Below, in pieces: positions 7,429 to 16,418 of a stretch of 64,000 bases of DNA. Each line of letters begins with the position of its first letter. Positions within the stretch are counted from its first letter, which is position 1. This DNA is from Scleromatobacter humisilvae (GTDB lineage Bacteria > Pseudomonadota > Gammaproteobacteria > Burkholderiales > Burkholderiaceae_C). Location: the NCBI RefSeq assembly GCF_023231945.1, contig NZ_JAJLJH010000004.1:1-64000 (forward strand), in the 5' to 3' direction. Under the pieces are notes generated by a model. The model was not told the DNA's origin. It did not search any database and was given only the letters and a program-made list of their open reading frames with translations. Position numbers and translations under genes: made by a program.

Positions 7429-9564
7429 TCACGCCGCCAGCGGCTGCCTCGAATCGTTGGCTGCGGTGTCGGGGCCCGCGTCGGACGCGGCGTCGGTTGG
7501 CGCGGGGCCGCGCGACGCCTTGCGGGCGCGCCGCCACCCGAGGACGGCCATCGTCAGCGCGAGCCCGCAGGCGCCACCCGCGACCGCCCAGGCCGTGCGA
7601 CCTCCGGACTCGGCCCCGGCATGCGCGGTGGACAGGCTGTCGCCCAGCAGGTCCTGTGCCTTGCCGATGTCGGCGGCCAGCTTCGCGACGGCGCCGGCGC
7701 CGACCTGGTCCTTGCCGATCTCGAGCGCGTAGTCGGCCGTCAATACCCTATCCCGTATGCGCAGCGACTTGCGGAGCCTGAAGGCGTCGTTGCTGACCGT
7801 GCGCTCGAGCGTGCGGTCCGGCCAGGCCTGCGGCAGCTGCACGCGCAGCTCCTCGCGCACCGCCTGCGGGCCGTGCAGCGACAGCGGCATCGTGCGGATC
7901 GGCTCGTCGGGCGCGCGCAGCTCGTTGTCGATCTCGGGCACGTGCAGCGCGGCCTGGCGCGCGCCCTGCCCGTCCGCCGGCCAGAAGTTCTTGACCGCGT
8001 AGTGCTCGGTGACGACGACCGTGTTGGCGCGCGTGTCGTCGCTCACCTCGAACGGCGCGGCCACCTGGATGCCGGCGTAGCTGCCCGCGTAGAAATTGAG
8101 GTAGCGGCGCTGCAGGTCGGCGCGCTCGCCGTCGCCCAGCTGGTCGCGCATCATGTCGGCGGAGAAGCCGCGGTACGTTGTGCGCACGTCGAGCCTGACC
8201 GGCTGGTCGAAGCCGGCGCGGCTGTCGACGTCGATGCGCACCTCGCGCGAGTGCGCTGCGGCGGTGTTGGCGCGCATGGCGGTCAACGCGGCGCTGCGGC
8301 CATCGAGCACCAGCGCCCGCGCGTAGTCGGGCTGCGAAACCGTCGCCAGCGTGCCCTGCTGCGGCGAGCGCGTCGGGTCCAGCCAGTAGTCGGCGCCATC
8401 GACGCGCACGCGCGTGATCGCGTGGTCGAACGAGCCGGCGTTGGGCAGGTCGTGGGCAATGTCGCCGTGCCGCTCGGTGTTGACCAGCGCGGGGCTCGCG
8501 TCGACGCCGAGTGCGCGCAGCATCGTCACCATCAGCAGCGCCTTCTCCTTGCAGTCGCCCCAGCGGCGCGCGTAGACGACATCGGGCGCGCTCGGCGCGT
8601 GCGTGCCGGCGCCGATCTCGACGCCGAGGTAGCGCACCTGCTGCTGCACCAGCCGCAGCACCGCGACGACGCGCGCGTCGGCGTCGGGCGACTGCCGCGC
8701 GATGTCGTCGACGGCCGCCTGCAGCGCGGGGCTCAGGCGCGCCGGCGCCTGGTAGAGCCGCTCGGCCCAGCGCGCGACGTCGCCCCACGACGCGAAGTCC
8801 GACCACTCGATCCAGGGATACGGGTTGTAGTCGCCCGGGACGGAGGCCTCGACATGCAGGCCCGGCACGTCGACGATGTCCCAGGTGCGCTCGTCGAAGC
8901 CGTCCGCTCGCGAAACCTGCGGCGCCGCGGCGCCAGTCAGTTGCGCGACGCGCAGGTCCAGGCTCGTCGCGCTCGACAGCCGGCGATGCAGGTGCGCGAC
9001 GGGCACCTGCCATTGCATGTCGAAATCGCCGACCTGGTGGCCCTGGAAGACCGGATTCATGCCGCTGCGCGTGTAGGCGAATTCGACGATGTCGCCGACG
9101 CGGATGTCGGGCAGGTCCAGCGCGACCGACTTGCGGCCGTCGTAGATGCGCGACTCGAGGTCGCGCTCGCGCTGCAGCACCTTGACCCGCACGTCGCGCA
9201 GCCGCGAGACGCGCTTGCCGCCGCGGATCACGTCCAGTTGCGAGATGACCACCGTCTCCCAGCCCGGGTCGACCTCGATCTCGCGATGGCTCAGGTCGTC
9301 GATGCCCTTGTCGGTGACGGCCTCGCTGACCACGTGGTGGAAGCGGGCGCGCGAGCCGGGTGCGAGCCGCACCTGGTCGTCGATCAGGTCGTAGCGCGTG
9401 CCGTAGGCGACGTTGGCCGCGTCCGCCTGCGGATGCGCGGCGGAGTCGAACGGCACCGGCTTGACCCACGCGGGCGTCGGCCCGATGCGGTAGTCCGCCG
9501 CCGAGGCCGCGGCGGCCGTCAACATCGCTGCGACGGCCAACGCGACCCGTTTGCCTGCAATCAT
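7429..9564 (-). CDS. Exported DUF3857 / transglutaminase-like protein
   Basis: A 711-residue protein with a signal peptide (MIAGKRVALAVAAMLTAAAASA), an N-terminal DUF3857 domain (about residues 50-230), a transglutaminase-like core and a C-terminal transmembrane helix (AWAVAGGACGLALTMAVLGW followed by RRARKASR). The Cys-His-Asp triad is visible as RWGDCKEKALLM, SFDHAITRV and YWLDPT. It is therefore a periplasmic, membrane-tethered protein with possible cysteine-peptidase or crosslinking activity; the biological role of this family is not established. The ATG at 9564 is chosen because GGAGGGAG lies 7 nt upstream and the signal peptide begins there. Confidence 0.85.
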   Translation of the reverse strand: MIAGKRVALAVAAMLTAAAASAADYRIGPTPAWVKPVPFDSAAHPQADAANVAYGTRYDLIDDQVRLAPGSRARFHHVVSEAVTDKGIDDLSHREIEVDPGWETVVISQLDVIRGGKRVSRLRDVRVKVLQRERDLESRIYDGRKSVALDLPDIRVGDIVEFAYTRSGMNPVFQGHQVGDFDMQWQVPVAHLHRRLSSATSLDLRVAQLTGAAAPQVSRADGFDERTWDIVDVPGLHVEASVPGDYNPYPWIEWSDFASWGDVARWAERLYQAPARLSPALQAAVDDIARQSPDADARVVAVLRLVQQQVRYLGVEIGAGTHAPSAPDVVYARRWGDCKEKALLMVTMLRALGVDASPALVNTERHGDIAHDLPNAGSFDHAITRVRVDGADYWLDPTRSPQQGTLATVSQPDYARALVLDGRSAALTAMRANTAAAHSREVRIDVDSRAGFDQPVRLDVRTTYRGFSADMMRDQLGDGERADLQRRYLNFYAGSYAGIQVAAPFEVSDDTRANTVVVTEHYAVKNFWPADGQGARQAALHVPEIDNELRAPDEPIRTMPLSLHGPQAVREELRVQLPQAWPDRTLERTVSNDAFRLRKSLRIRDRVLTADYALEIGKDQVGAGAVAKLAADIGKAQDLLGDSLSTAHAGAESGGRTAWAVAGGACGLALTMAVLGWRRARKASRGPAPTDAASDAGPDTAANDSRQPLAA

Positions 9565-9702
9565 CGTTCTCCCTCCGAAGCCCATTGCGCGCCCTTTGGA
9601 CGGGCGTCGTGCGAGTCGATATTGTCGCCGCCGGGCCTGGCAGAACGAATGAGGGCGCGCCCCTCCCCAAAAAGGGTGGGCGCACCGCAGGCAACGCGTG
9701 CG

Positions 9703-11796
9703 TCAGGCGGTCGCGGGATCGCTCAGGCGCGGCTTGCCGTTCTCGACGCGGCCGGCCAGGCGGCGCAGGAAGGCCGCGCTCTGCTCGCAGGTGACCGACA
9801 GGTCGTACCAGCCGTAGGTCTCGTCGACCGACCAGCGGTCCTCGATCACCTCGCCCGGCGACAGGCGGTAGTGGCGTGCCGGCTGCTTCGAGTACGCGTT
9901 GGCCGCGACGGTGAGCCTGACCGTCGTCTCGCCGTCGTTGGACAGCCGCAGCCGCAGGCAGTCGTCGCCGAAGCCACCGTGCTCGGCGCGCACTTCAGGC
10001 GCGATGGCCGAGCGGACCGCGGCCGCGACGGCGTCACCCGCGAAGTGGCGATGGAACGCGCCCGGGCCCGTGACGACGAAGTCGTACACGCCGTTGGCGG
10101 GCACCGTCGTCCACGTGTCCTGCAACTTCTTGCCGGACTCGACCGTGTACGTGCGCGGCGCGTCGGCGCTGCCGGCCACGGCCACGCGGAACACGGCGCC
10201 GCGGTCACCATGGTTGGCGAAGACGAGCTCGAACGTGCGGTGCCTGGCGTCGATCTTGCCGTGCGTGGCGAGGTTGTAGGGCAGCGCGCGCGACCACTTC
10301 AGGCCCGACTCCTGCTTCGGCATCGCCTGCACCGTCGGCGGGATCGGCACGTAGCTGTCGTGGCGCCTGGCGTCCGGCGGCGCGTAGCCGGCCGTGCTGG
10401 GCAGCTTCGGCACCGCGTCGTTGGGGCTGGCGAAGTTGAAGGCCGACACCAAGTCGCCGCAGACCGCGCGGCGCCAGGGCGTGATGTTGTGCTCCTTGCC
10501 CGCCGCGTTGCCCACGCCGAAGCGCTGCTCGATGAAGCGGATCAGCGACGTGTGGTCGAACACCTCCGAGCAGACCCAGCCGCCGCGTGTCCACGGCGAG
10601 ACCACGATCATCGGCACGCGCTGGCCCAGGCCGTACGGGCCGGCTGGATACGTCGCGTTGCCGGCGAAGAAATCGTTGGTCAACGGCACGGTCGACAGGC
10701 CCGCGGTGGGCGTCGGGGGCACCACGTGGTCGAAGAAGCCGTCGTTCTCGTCGTAGGTGATGAACAGCGCCGTCTGCGCCCACAGCTTCTCGTTGGAGGT
10801 CAGGATCTCCAGCACCTGCGACGTATACCAGGCACCGTAGTTCGGCGCCCAGTTCGGATGCTCGCTGAAGGCCTCCGGCGCGACGATCCACGAGACCTGC
10901 GGCAGCGTGCCGTTGGCGACGTCGGCCTTGAGGATGTCGAAGAAGGTCTGCGCCGGATCCGCCAGCACGTTGGTGCCGGTGAGCGCGCCTTGATGCAGCG
11001 GCGAGCCGGGCAGCGCGTTCTGGTACTGGTGGAAGTACAGCAGCGAGTTGTCGCCGTAGTTGCCGATGTAGGGGTTGTCGGTCCAGCCCCAGAAGCCGGC
11101 CGCGTTCAGGCCGTTGCCGACGTCCTGGTAGACCTTCCACGTCACGCCCGCGGCCTGCAGCAGCTCGGGATAGGTTGACCAGCCGTAGCCGGCCTCGGCG
11201 TTGTCGACGACCGGGCCGGCGCCCGAGCCGTCGTTGCCGACCCAACCCGTCCACATGTGATACCGGTTCGGGTCGGTCGGGCCGAGCAGCGCGCAGTGAT
11301 AGGCGTCGCACACGGTGAAGGCGTCGGCCAGCGCGTAGTGGAACGGGATGTCGTTGCGCGTGAAGTAGGCCATCGTGTTGGTGCCCTTGGCCGCGACCCA
11401 CTGGTCGTAGCGGCCGCCGTTCCAGGCCTGGTGCGTGGTCGTCCAGTCGTGCGGCGTGCCGTCGAGGAACTGCAGGCCGAGGTTGGGCGCGGTCGGATGG
11501 AACGGCAGCAGCTCGCCGCCGTTGTTAGGCTGGTGCCACACGGCCTTGCCGTTGGGCAGCGCGGCCGGACGCGGATCGCCGAAGCCGCGCACGCCCTTCA
11601 TCGCGCCGAAGTAGTGGTCGAACGAACGGTTCTCCTGCATCAGGATCACGATGTGCTTGACGTCCTTCAACGTGCCCGTCTCGCGGTTGGCGGGGATGGC
11701 CAGGGCCTTCTGGATGAGGCCGGGGACGCCGTTGGCGCCGACGGCTCCGGCTGCGGTGGCGTAGCGAAGGAAGTCGCGGCGATTCGAATCTGTCAT
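9703..11796 (-). CDS. plcN: Phosphocholine-specific phospholipase C (Tat-exported)
   Basis: A 697-residue bacterial phospholipase C that cleaves phosphatidylcholine and similar lipids, releasing a phosphorylated headgroup outside the cell. The N-terminus MTDSNRRDFLRYATAAG is a twin-arginine signal. The phosphoesterase core shows VKHIVILMQENRSFDHYFGAMKG (metal-site Asn/Asp/His), YHMWTGWVGN, ITYDENDGFFDHVVPP and SPWTRGGWVCSEVFDHTS, and the C-terminal 200 residues form the duplicated beta-sandwich typical of these enzymes. The start is set by the Tat motif and an upstream AGGAG. The haemolytic/non-haemolytic distinction (plcH/plcN) cannot be settled from sequence. It is divergent from a second phosphoesterase; both are likely Pho-controlled. 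Confidence 0.9.
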   Translation of the reverse strand: MTDSNRRDFLRYATAAGAVGANGVPGLIQKALAIPANRETGTLKDVKHIVILMQENRSFDHYFGAMKGVRGFGDPRPAALPNGKAVWHQPNNGGELLPFHPTAPNLGLQFLDGTPHDWTTTHQAWNGGRYDQWVAAKGTNTMAYFTRNDIPFHYALADAFTVCDAYHCALLGPTDPNRYHMWTGWVGNDGSGAGPVVDNAEAGYGWSTYPELLQAAGVTWKVYQDVGNGLNAAGFWGWTDNPYIGNYGDNSLLYFHQYQNALPGSPLHQGALTGTNVLADPAQTFFDILKADVANGTLPQVSWIVAPEAFSEHPNWAPNYGAWYTSQVLEILTSNEKLWAQTALFITYDENDGFFDHVVPPTPTAGLSTVPLTNDFFAGNATYPAGPYGLGQRVPMIVVSPWTRGGWVCSEVFDHTSLIRFIEQRFGVGNAAGKEHNITPWRRAVCGDLVSAFNFASPNDAVPKLPSTAGYAPPDARRHDSYVPIPPTVQAMPKQESGLKWSRALPYNLATHGKIDARHRTFELVFANHGDRGAVFRVAVAGSADAPRTYTVESGKKLQDTWTTVPANGVYDFVVTGPGAFHRHFAGDAVAAAVRSAIAPEVRAEHGGFGDDCLRLRLSNDGETTVRLTVAANAYSKQPARHYRLSPGEVIEDRWSVDETYGWYDLSVTCEQSAAFLRRLAGRVENGKPRLSDPATA

Positions 11797-11897
11797 TGGG
11801 AGGTGCTCCTGATGCGTTGTGAGAGTGGCGCGCACCGTCCGTCGAGCAGATGCCCCCGGGACGTATCGCACGCCGCAAGAGAGGCTAGGAAGCGGCG

Positions 11898-11925
11898 GTG
11901 TCAGCGGGGTGACACGGGCATGTCC
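11898..11925. promoter_or_regulatory. Possible Pho-box-like repeat between plcN and the phosphoesterase gene
   Basis: GTGTCA-6 nt-TGACAC is a perfect inverted repeat (11898-11915). TGTC/TGAC units also recur every 11 bp at 11899, 11910 and 11921, the period of a Pho box (TGTCA-type direct repeats). It sits in the 300-bp divergent region between two secreted phosphorus-releasing enzymes. The match to the consensus is partial, so PhoB binding is inferred. Confidence 0.35.
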
Positions 11926-12100
11926 CCCCTAACTTCGACTTGCCGCAAGCTGTCGTAACGGCCGCTTACCTGCGGGACCGTGCCTCCCGACACGCGGTCG
12001 TCACATCGCGTGAAGAAGATGCGGCGAGGTCGAGAGCGAGGCCGCGCCGCGCACCGCTTTTCGTCCTGCGCGAACAAACAAACATCCGGAGCAGACAGCC

Positions 12101-13378
12101 ATGAAGAAACTCGTTCTCGCCGCGTGCATCGCGGCCTCGATCGCGGGCGGCAGCGCCCAGGCCGCCCAGGGCCGCGTCCCCGAGGGCATCCCGTCGCTCG
12201 ACCACGTGTTCGTGATCATGATGGAGAACCACGCGTACGGACAGGTCGCGGGCAACCCGCAGGCGCCCTTCATCAACGCGATGATGGCCAAGGCCAACGT
12301 CGCGAAGAACTACTTCGCCATCGCGCACCCGAGCCTGACCAACTACCTCGAGGTCGTTGGCGGATCGAACTTCAACAACCTGTCCGACCAGTATCCCGAC
12401 TGGCACAACGCCGCCTGCCTGCCCAACATCGCGCCGGGCCGCCCGACCAACACCGACAGCCCCAGCACCGGCCTGATCTGCCCGATCTACGGCCGCGGCA
12501 ACGACGCCGCCACCCCCGCGCTCGACATGACGATGAACGAGACGTCCGCGCCCCCGCTGGCCAACCTCGATGGCGTGCGTTCCATCCCCGGCAGCAACAA
12601 CATCGACGGCATCACCATCGCCGACCAGCTGGTGCGCGCCGGCAAGAGCTGGAAGAGCTACCAGGAAGGCCTGCCGGAGATCGGCGCCGACGGCGTCAAC
12701 GTCAGCGACGGCTTCTACTCGGCCGGCGGCAAGAACGCCGCGGGCGTCAACGTGACGTCCAACTTCGCCGCGCTGTCCACGCCCGGCAACCCGGTGTCGG
12801 CCGACAACATCGTCTACCTGTACGCGGTCAAGCACAACCCGTTCGTGTACTTCAAGTCGGTGCAGGAAGGCAACGAGCCCGAGCTGAGCATGCGCCGCGT
12901 CGCCTCGTTCGAAGGCCAGCACGGTTTGTACGCCGACCTGAAGGCCGGCACGGTGCCGAACTTCTCGTTCATCGCGCCGAACCAGTGCAACGACATGCAC
13001 GGCCGCGGCAACGGCACCGCGTTCTGCAACTACGACGCCGACGACAACGGCACCCAGACGGGCCTGAACCCGTCGCTGATCCTGCAGGGCGACCTGGCGC
13101 TGCAGCGCATCGTCACCGCGATCAAGGCCTCGAAGGTGTGGGAGGAGCGCAGGAGCGCGATCGTGATCCTGTGGGACGAGAACGACTACAGCACGCACAC
13201 GTCCAACCAGGTCGTGACGATCGTCGACACGAACTACGGCACGCACCGCACCGCGAGCACGAAGTACTACAACCACTACTCGCTGACCAAGTCGCTCGAG
13301 AGCGCCTTCAACCTGCCGTGCCTGAACCACGCCTGCGACGCCAACGTCGACGTGATGGCCGACCTGTTCAAGCAGTGA
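12101..13378 (+). CDS. Secreted phosphoesterase (acid phosphatase / PLC superfamily)
   Basis: A 425-residue exported protein with a signal peptide (MKKLVLAACIAASIAGGSAQA). It belongs to the alkaline-phosphatase-like phosphoesterase family, shown by SLDHVFVIMMENHAYGQV, IAHPSLTNYLEVVGG and VILWDENDYSTHT. These correspond to the metal-binding Asn/Glu, the Ser/Thr nucleophile region and the Asp-Glu-Asn motif of acid phosphatases related to AcpA. Cysteines (ACLPN, LICPIYG, NQCND, AFCNYD, PCLNHACD) suggest disulfides, fitting an extracellular enzyme. Its stop overlaps the GTG start of the multicopper oxidase gene by 4 nt. Confidence 0.85.
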   Translation: MKKLVLAACIAASIAGGSAQAAQGRVPEGIPSLDHVFVIMMENHAYGQVAGNPQAPFINAMMAKANVAKNYFAIAHPSLTNYLEVVGGSNFNNLSDQYPDWHNAACLPNIAPGRPTNTDSPSTGLICPIYGRGNDAATPALDMTMNETSAPPLANLDGVRSIPGSNNIDGITIADQLVRAGKSWKSYQEGLPEIGADGVNVSDGFYSAGGKNAAGVNVTSNFAALSTPGNPVSADNIVYLYAVKHNPFVYFKSVQEGNEPELSMRRVASFEGQHGLYADLKAGTVPNFSFIAPNQCNDMHGRGNGTAFCNYDADDNGTQTGLNPSLILQGDLALQRIVTAIKASKVWEERRSAIVILWDENDYSTHTSNQVVTIVDTNYGTHRTASTKYYNHYSLTKSLESAFNLPCLNHACDANVDVMADLFKQ

Positions 13379-15261
13379 GGCCACGTTCCGCGAGCCACGC
13401 GCTCGCGCTCGCGCTGGCCTGGTTCGCCGCGTCCGCGCAAGCGGTCGCGGCGGACGTCGTCGCGCCGCCCGCCTTCGATGCCCGCAGCACCGACGCCGCG
13501 CCCTGCGGCGTCGGCGTGCCGCCGCCCGGCCACGAGATGCCCGAGTTGCGTCCCGGCCCGACGGGCGCCACGCTGACCGTGCGCCAGGACGGCGCGCGCC
13601 TGTGCTACGTCGCCGACGGCGTCGCGGATGCGCCCGTCATCCGCGCGCGCCAGGGCGAGGCGCTGACGCTGACGCTGCGCAACGAGATCGTCGACCCCGC
13701 GCAGATCGAGAGCGCGATGACGCCGGGCACGCTCAAGATCGCCAACGCACCGGTGCCCGCAGCAGCGGGCACCTACAAGGTCGTGCCGGGCATGCATCAC
13801 GCGGCCACCGGCGCGACCAACCTGCACGTGCACGGCTTCGCGGTGCCGCCCGTCGCGCCGCAGGACGACGTGCTCACGGTCTGCACCGACCCGGCGGTCG
13901 GCCCCGCCACCTGCGGCCGACGCGCGTTCACCTACCGCTACCGCATCCCCGCCGCGATGCCCGAGGGCCTCTACTGGTACCACCCGCACATGCACGGCGA
14001 GGTTCAGGCGCAGATGCTGATGGGCCTGACCGGCGCGATCGTCGTCGAGGGCCCGGAGCACGACGCGCGCCGCGCCGCGGGCGTCGTCGAGCGCGTGCTG
14101 GTGGTGCGCCAGACGCAGGACCAGGACGCCGGCAAGACGCCCGCCTCTTCGATGACCGCCGCGTCACCGGACGCGCACGCGCCACGCGGTCGCGCGGCAG
14201 CCGGCAACGCCGTCGACACCGCGCACGAGCTGCTGTGCACGTCCAACGCCGGCATCGACCAGATCAGCCTCAACGGCACGCCCATCCTGCTCGGCGACGT
14301 GCCCGACACGGCGCTGGCGCGCTACGAGATCGCGCCGGGCACGCGCCAGTTCTGGCAGTTGCTCAACGCCGCGACCGACGCGTTCCTGAACCTCGACATC
14401 GAGGACGAGCAAGGCCATGCGCTGCCCCTCGAGATCGTCGCCCGCGACGGCGCGCCGCTGACGGACGACGCGGGCCGCCGCCTGCATCCGGCGCCGACGA
14501 CCGAGCCCCAGTCCGTGCCGCCGGGCGGGCGCATCGAATTCCTCGTCGCCGCGCCGCCGACCGGGGTCAAGGCGTATCTCGTCACGCACGCGATCGACAC
14601 CGGCTGCGCGGGCGACCGGCTGCCGGAACGGCGGCTGGCCGTCGTCGTGGCGAGCGGCGTCGCGCCGCAGCCGGCACCGACGATCGCGCCGGTCGCGACG
14701 TCGCCGCCGCTGTTTGCCGGCGTGCTCTCGCGCAAGGTCGACCGCAGGCGCACGATCGCGATGGCCGAGTACCCGCGCCCGGGCACCGCCGACCAGACGG
14801 ACTTCTACATCGTCGAGCGCAAGCCCGGCGCGGTGCTGCGCCCGTACAGGATGGGCGATGCGCCGACGATCACCGTGAAGGCCGGCACGACGGAGGAATG
14901 GGTGATCGAGAACTGGACCAACGAGCTGCACACCTTCCACATCCACCAGTTGCATTTCCGCGTGCTCGATGTCGACGGCCAGCCGTCGGCGGCACCGGAG
15001 CTGCTGGACGTCGTCGAGATCCCGTACGCGACCGCCACCGGCTACCGCAGCAAGCAAGGCCCGGTGCGGCCGGGGCGCGTGCGCATCCGCATGCACTTCC
15101 CCGCCGACCTGGCGGGCGATATCCCCTTCCATTGCCACTTGGTCGATCACGAGGACAACGGCATGATGGGCGTTCTGCGCATCGTCAGGGCCGGCAGCGC
15201 GCCGCCGCCGCCGAGAGCGATGCCGATGGCCATGGACATGCCTCCGGTGCCACGACACTGA
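13375..15261 (+). CDS. Secreted multicopper oxidase
   Basis: A 628-residue multicopper oxidase, oxidising an organic or metal substrate and reducing O2 to water in the periplasm. All four copper-binding motifs are present: LHVHGF, YWYHPHMHG, HTFHIHQLHF and FHCHLVDHEDNGMMG; the last holds the type 1 Cys-His pair with an axial Met. The open frame runs far upstream through the preceding gene in another frame, so the start must be chosen. The GTG at 13375 forms a GTGA overlap with the previous stop and begins an immediate signal peptide (RPRSASHALALALAWFAASAQAVAA). Tight coupling to a phosphoesterase is unusual. The substrate is unknown; Mn(II), Cu(I), bilirubin-like and phenolic compounds are all possible. 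Confidence 0.9.
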   Translation: MRPRSASHALALALAWFAASAQAVAADVVAPPAFDARSTDAAPCGVGVPPPGHEMPELRPGPTGATLTVRQDGARLCYVADGVADAPVIRARQGEALTLTLRNEIVDPAQIESAMTPGTLKIANAPVPAAAGTYKVVPGMHHAATGATNLHVHGFAVPPVAPQDDVLTVCTDPAVGPATCGRRAFTYRYRIPAAMPEGLYWYHPHMHGEVQAQMLMGLTGAIVVEGPEHDARRAAGVVERVLVVRQTQDQDAGKTPASSMTAASPDAHAPRGRAAAGNAVDTAHELLCTSNAGIDQISLNGTPILLGDVPDTALARYEIAPGTRQFWQLLNAATDAFLNLDIEDEQGHALPLEIVARDGAPLTDDAGRRLHPAPTTEPQSVPPGGRIEFLVAAPPTGVKAYLVTHAIDTGCAGDRLPERRLAVVVASGVAPQPAPTIAPVATSPPLFAGVLSRKVDRRRTIAMAEYPRPGTADQTDFYIVERKPGAVLRPYRMGDAPTITVKAGTTEEWVIENWTNELHTFHIHQLHFRVLDVDGQPSAAPELLDVVEIPYATATGYRSKQGPVRPGRVRIRMHFPADLAGDIPFHCHLVDHEDNGMMGVLRIVRAGSAPPPPRAMPMAMDMPPVPRH

Positions 15262-15348
15262 CACGAGAGCGGCGCAGGCTGGCGACATGCCCCGTCGCCC
15301 GGTCGGCCCGACCTCTCGTCCGGTGCGGCCATCCACCAGGAGCTCCCG

Positions 15349-16371
15349 ATGTCCCGTCGCATGCTTCGCGCCGCCCTGGCGCTGCTCGCCGCCCTGTCCA
15401 CGACCGCCGCATCGGCCTGGGGCCCGGACGGCCACCACACCGTCGGCGCGCTGGCCGACCGGCTGATCGCCGGCACGAATGCCGAGGCGCAGGTCAAGTC
15501 CCTGCTCGGTGGCCTGACGCTGGAGCAGGCGGCCGTGTGGGCCGACTGCGCCAAGGGCGTCGACCCGACGAAGAACTACGCGTACACGTCGACCGGCAAG
15601 TACCCGGAATGCGCGATCTACGAGACGCCGGACGGCGAGGCCGCGATGATCGACTACGTCAAGCGCAACGACACCAACTGCGGGCGCGCGGCCACCGACC
15701 CGTCGTGCCACACGCAGTACCACTACACGGACGAGGCGATCCAGCGCCAGCGCTACCGCCTGGGCGATGTCGGGACGAACAACTTCGACGTCGTCGCGGC
15801 GATCTCCGCGACGATCCACGTGCTCAAGGGCGACCCCGCGCCCGCGCCGTTCGACATCAAGGACAAGCGCGAGGCCCTGCTGCTGCTGTCGCACTTCGCA
15901 GGCGACATCACGCAGCCGCTGCACGTCGGCGCGGTCTATCTCGACCCGACGGGCAAGATCATCGATCCCGCGGCCGGCACCTACGACCCCGCGACGGGCA
16001 CGCAGGGCGGCAACCTGGTCCAGACGATCCGCGTCGCTACCAACCACACCAGCGAGCTGCTGCACGCGACCTGGGACGACACGCCGGCGGTGCTGCACGC
16101 CGACCACATCGACGCCGCCTGGCTCGCCAAGGCGCGCGCGGAGCCGAAGACGCGCGGCGACATCTACGGCTGGTCGGCCGACTGGGCCAGCACCACGATG
16201 ACGCAGGCCCGCCTCGCGTTCAAGGGCCTGCAGTTCGGCCCGTTTCAGGGCAAGGACTGGACGGTGCCGATCACCGGCCGCTACGACGACTCGATGGCGC
16301 CGATCAAGAAGCGCCAGCTGACCGCGGGCGGCGCGCGCCTGGCGCAGACGCTGATGGCCGTCTGGCCTTAG
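15349..16371 (+). CDS. Secreted S1/P1-type nuclease
   Basis: A 340-residue zinc-dependent single-strand nuclease and 3'-nucleotidase, releasing nucleotides or phosphate from extracellular DNA and RNA. The signal peptide ends ASA, so the mature protein would begin at Trp24 (AWGPDGHHTVG), and in this family the N-terminal Trp itself binds zinc. Further ligand segments are visible: AVWADCAKG, QYHYTDEAIQ and LLLLSHFAGDITQPLHVG. Length is a little above the fungal enzymes (about 270 aa mature), with an extra C-terminal region. It lies 87 nt after the multicopper oxidase on the same strand, consistent with a phosphorus-scavenging operon. Confidence 0.9.
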   Translation: MSRRMLRAALALLAALSTTAASAWGPDGHHTVGALADRLIAGTNAEAQVKSLLGGLTLEQAAVWADCAKGVDPTKNYAYTSTGKYPECAIYETPDGEAAMIDYVKRNDTNCGRAATDPSCHTQYHYTDEAIQRQRYRLGDVGTNNFDVVAAISATIHVLKGDPAPAPFDIKDKREALLLLSHFAGDITQPLHVGAVYLDPTGKIIDPAAGTYDPATGTQGGNLVQTIRVATNHTSELLHATWDDTPAVLHADHIDAAWLAKARAEPKTRGDIYGWSADWASTTMTQARLAFKGLQFGPFQGKDWTVPITGRYDDSMAPIKKRQLTAGGARLAQTLMAVWP

Positions 16372-16418
16372 CCGCGGGTCGTGCGGGCTCGCGCACGCGC
16401 CAGCCCGCGCGGGGTCGC

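Noticed and set aside
7621-11178. Very long open frame on the plus strand (over 1100 codons) across the DUF3857 and phospholipase genes
   Set aside because: Antisense shadow of high-GC genes: Arg/Val/His-rich, no conserved motif, and both minus-strand genes have clear families and ribosome sites.
16372-16418. GCGGGCT...AGCCCGC hairpin between the S1 nuclease and pstS as an intrinsic terminator
   Set aside because: There is a stem but no U-run on either strand and the loop is long; not strong enough to call.
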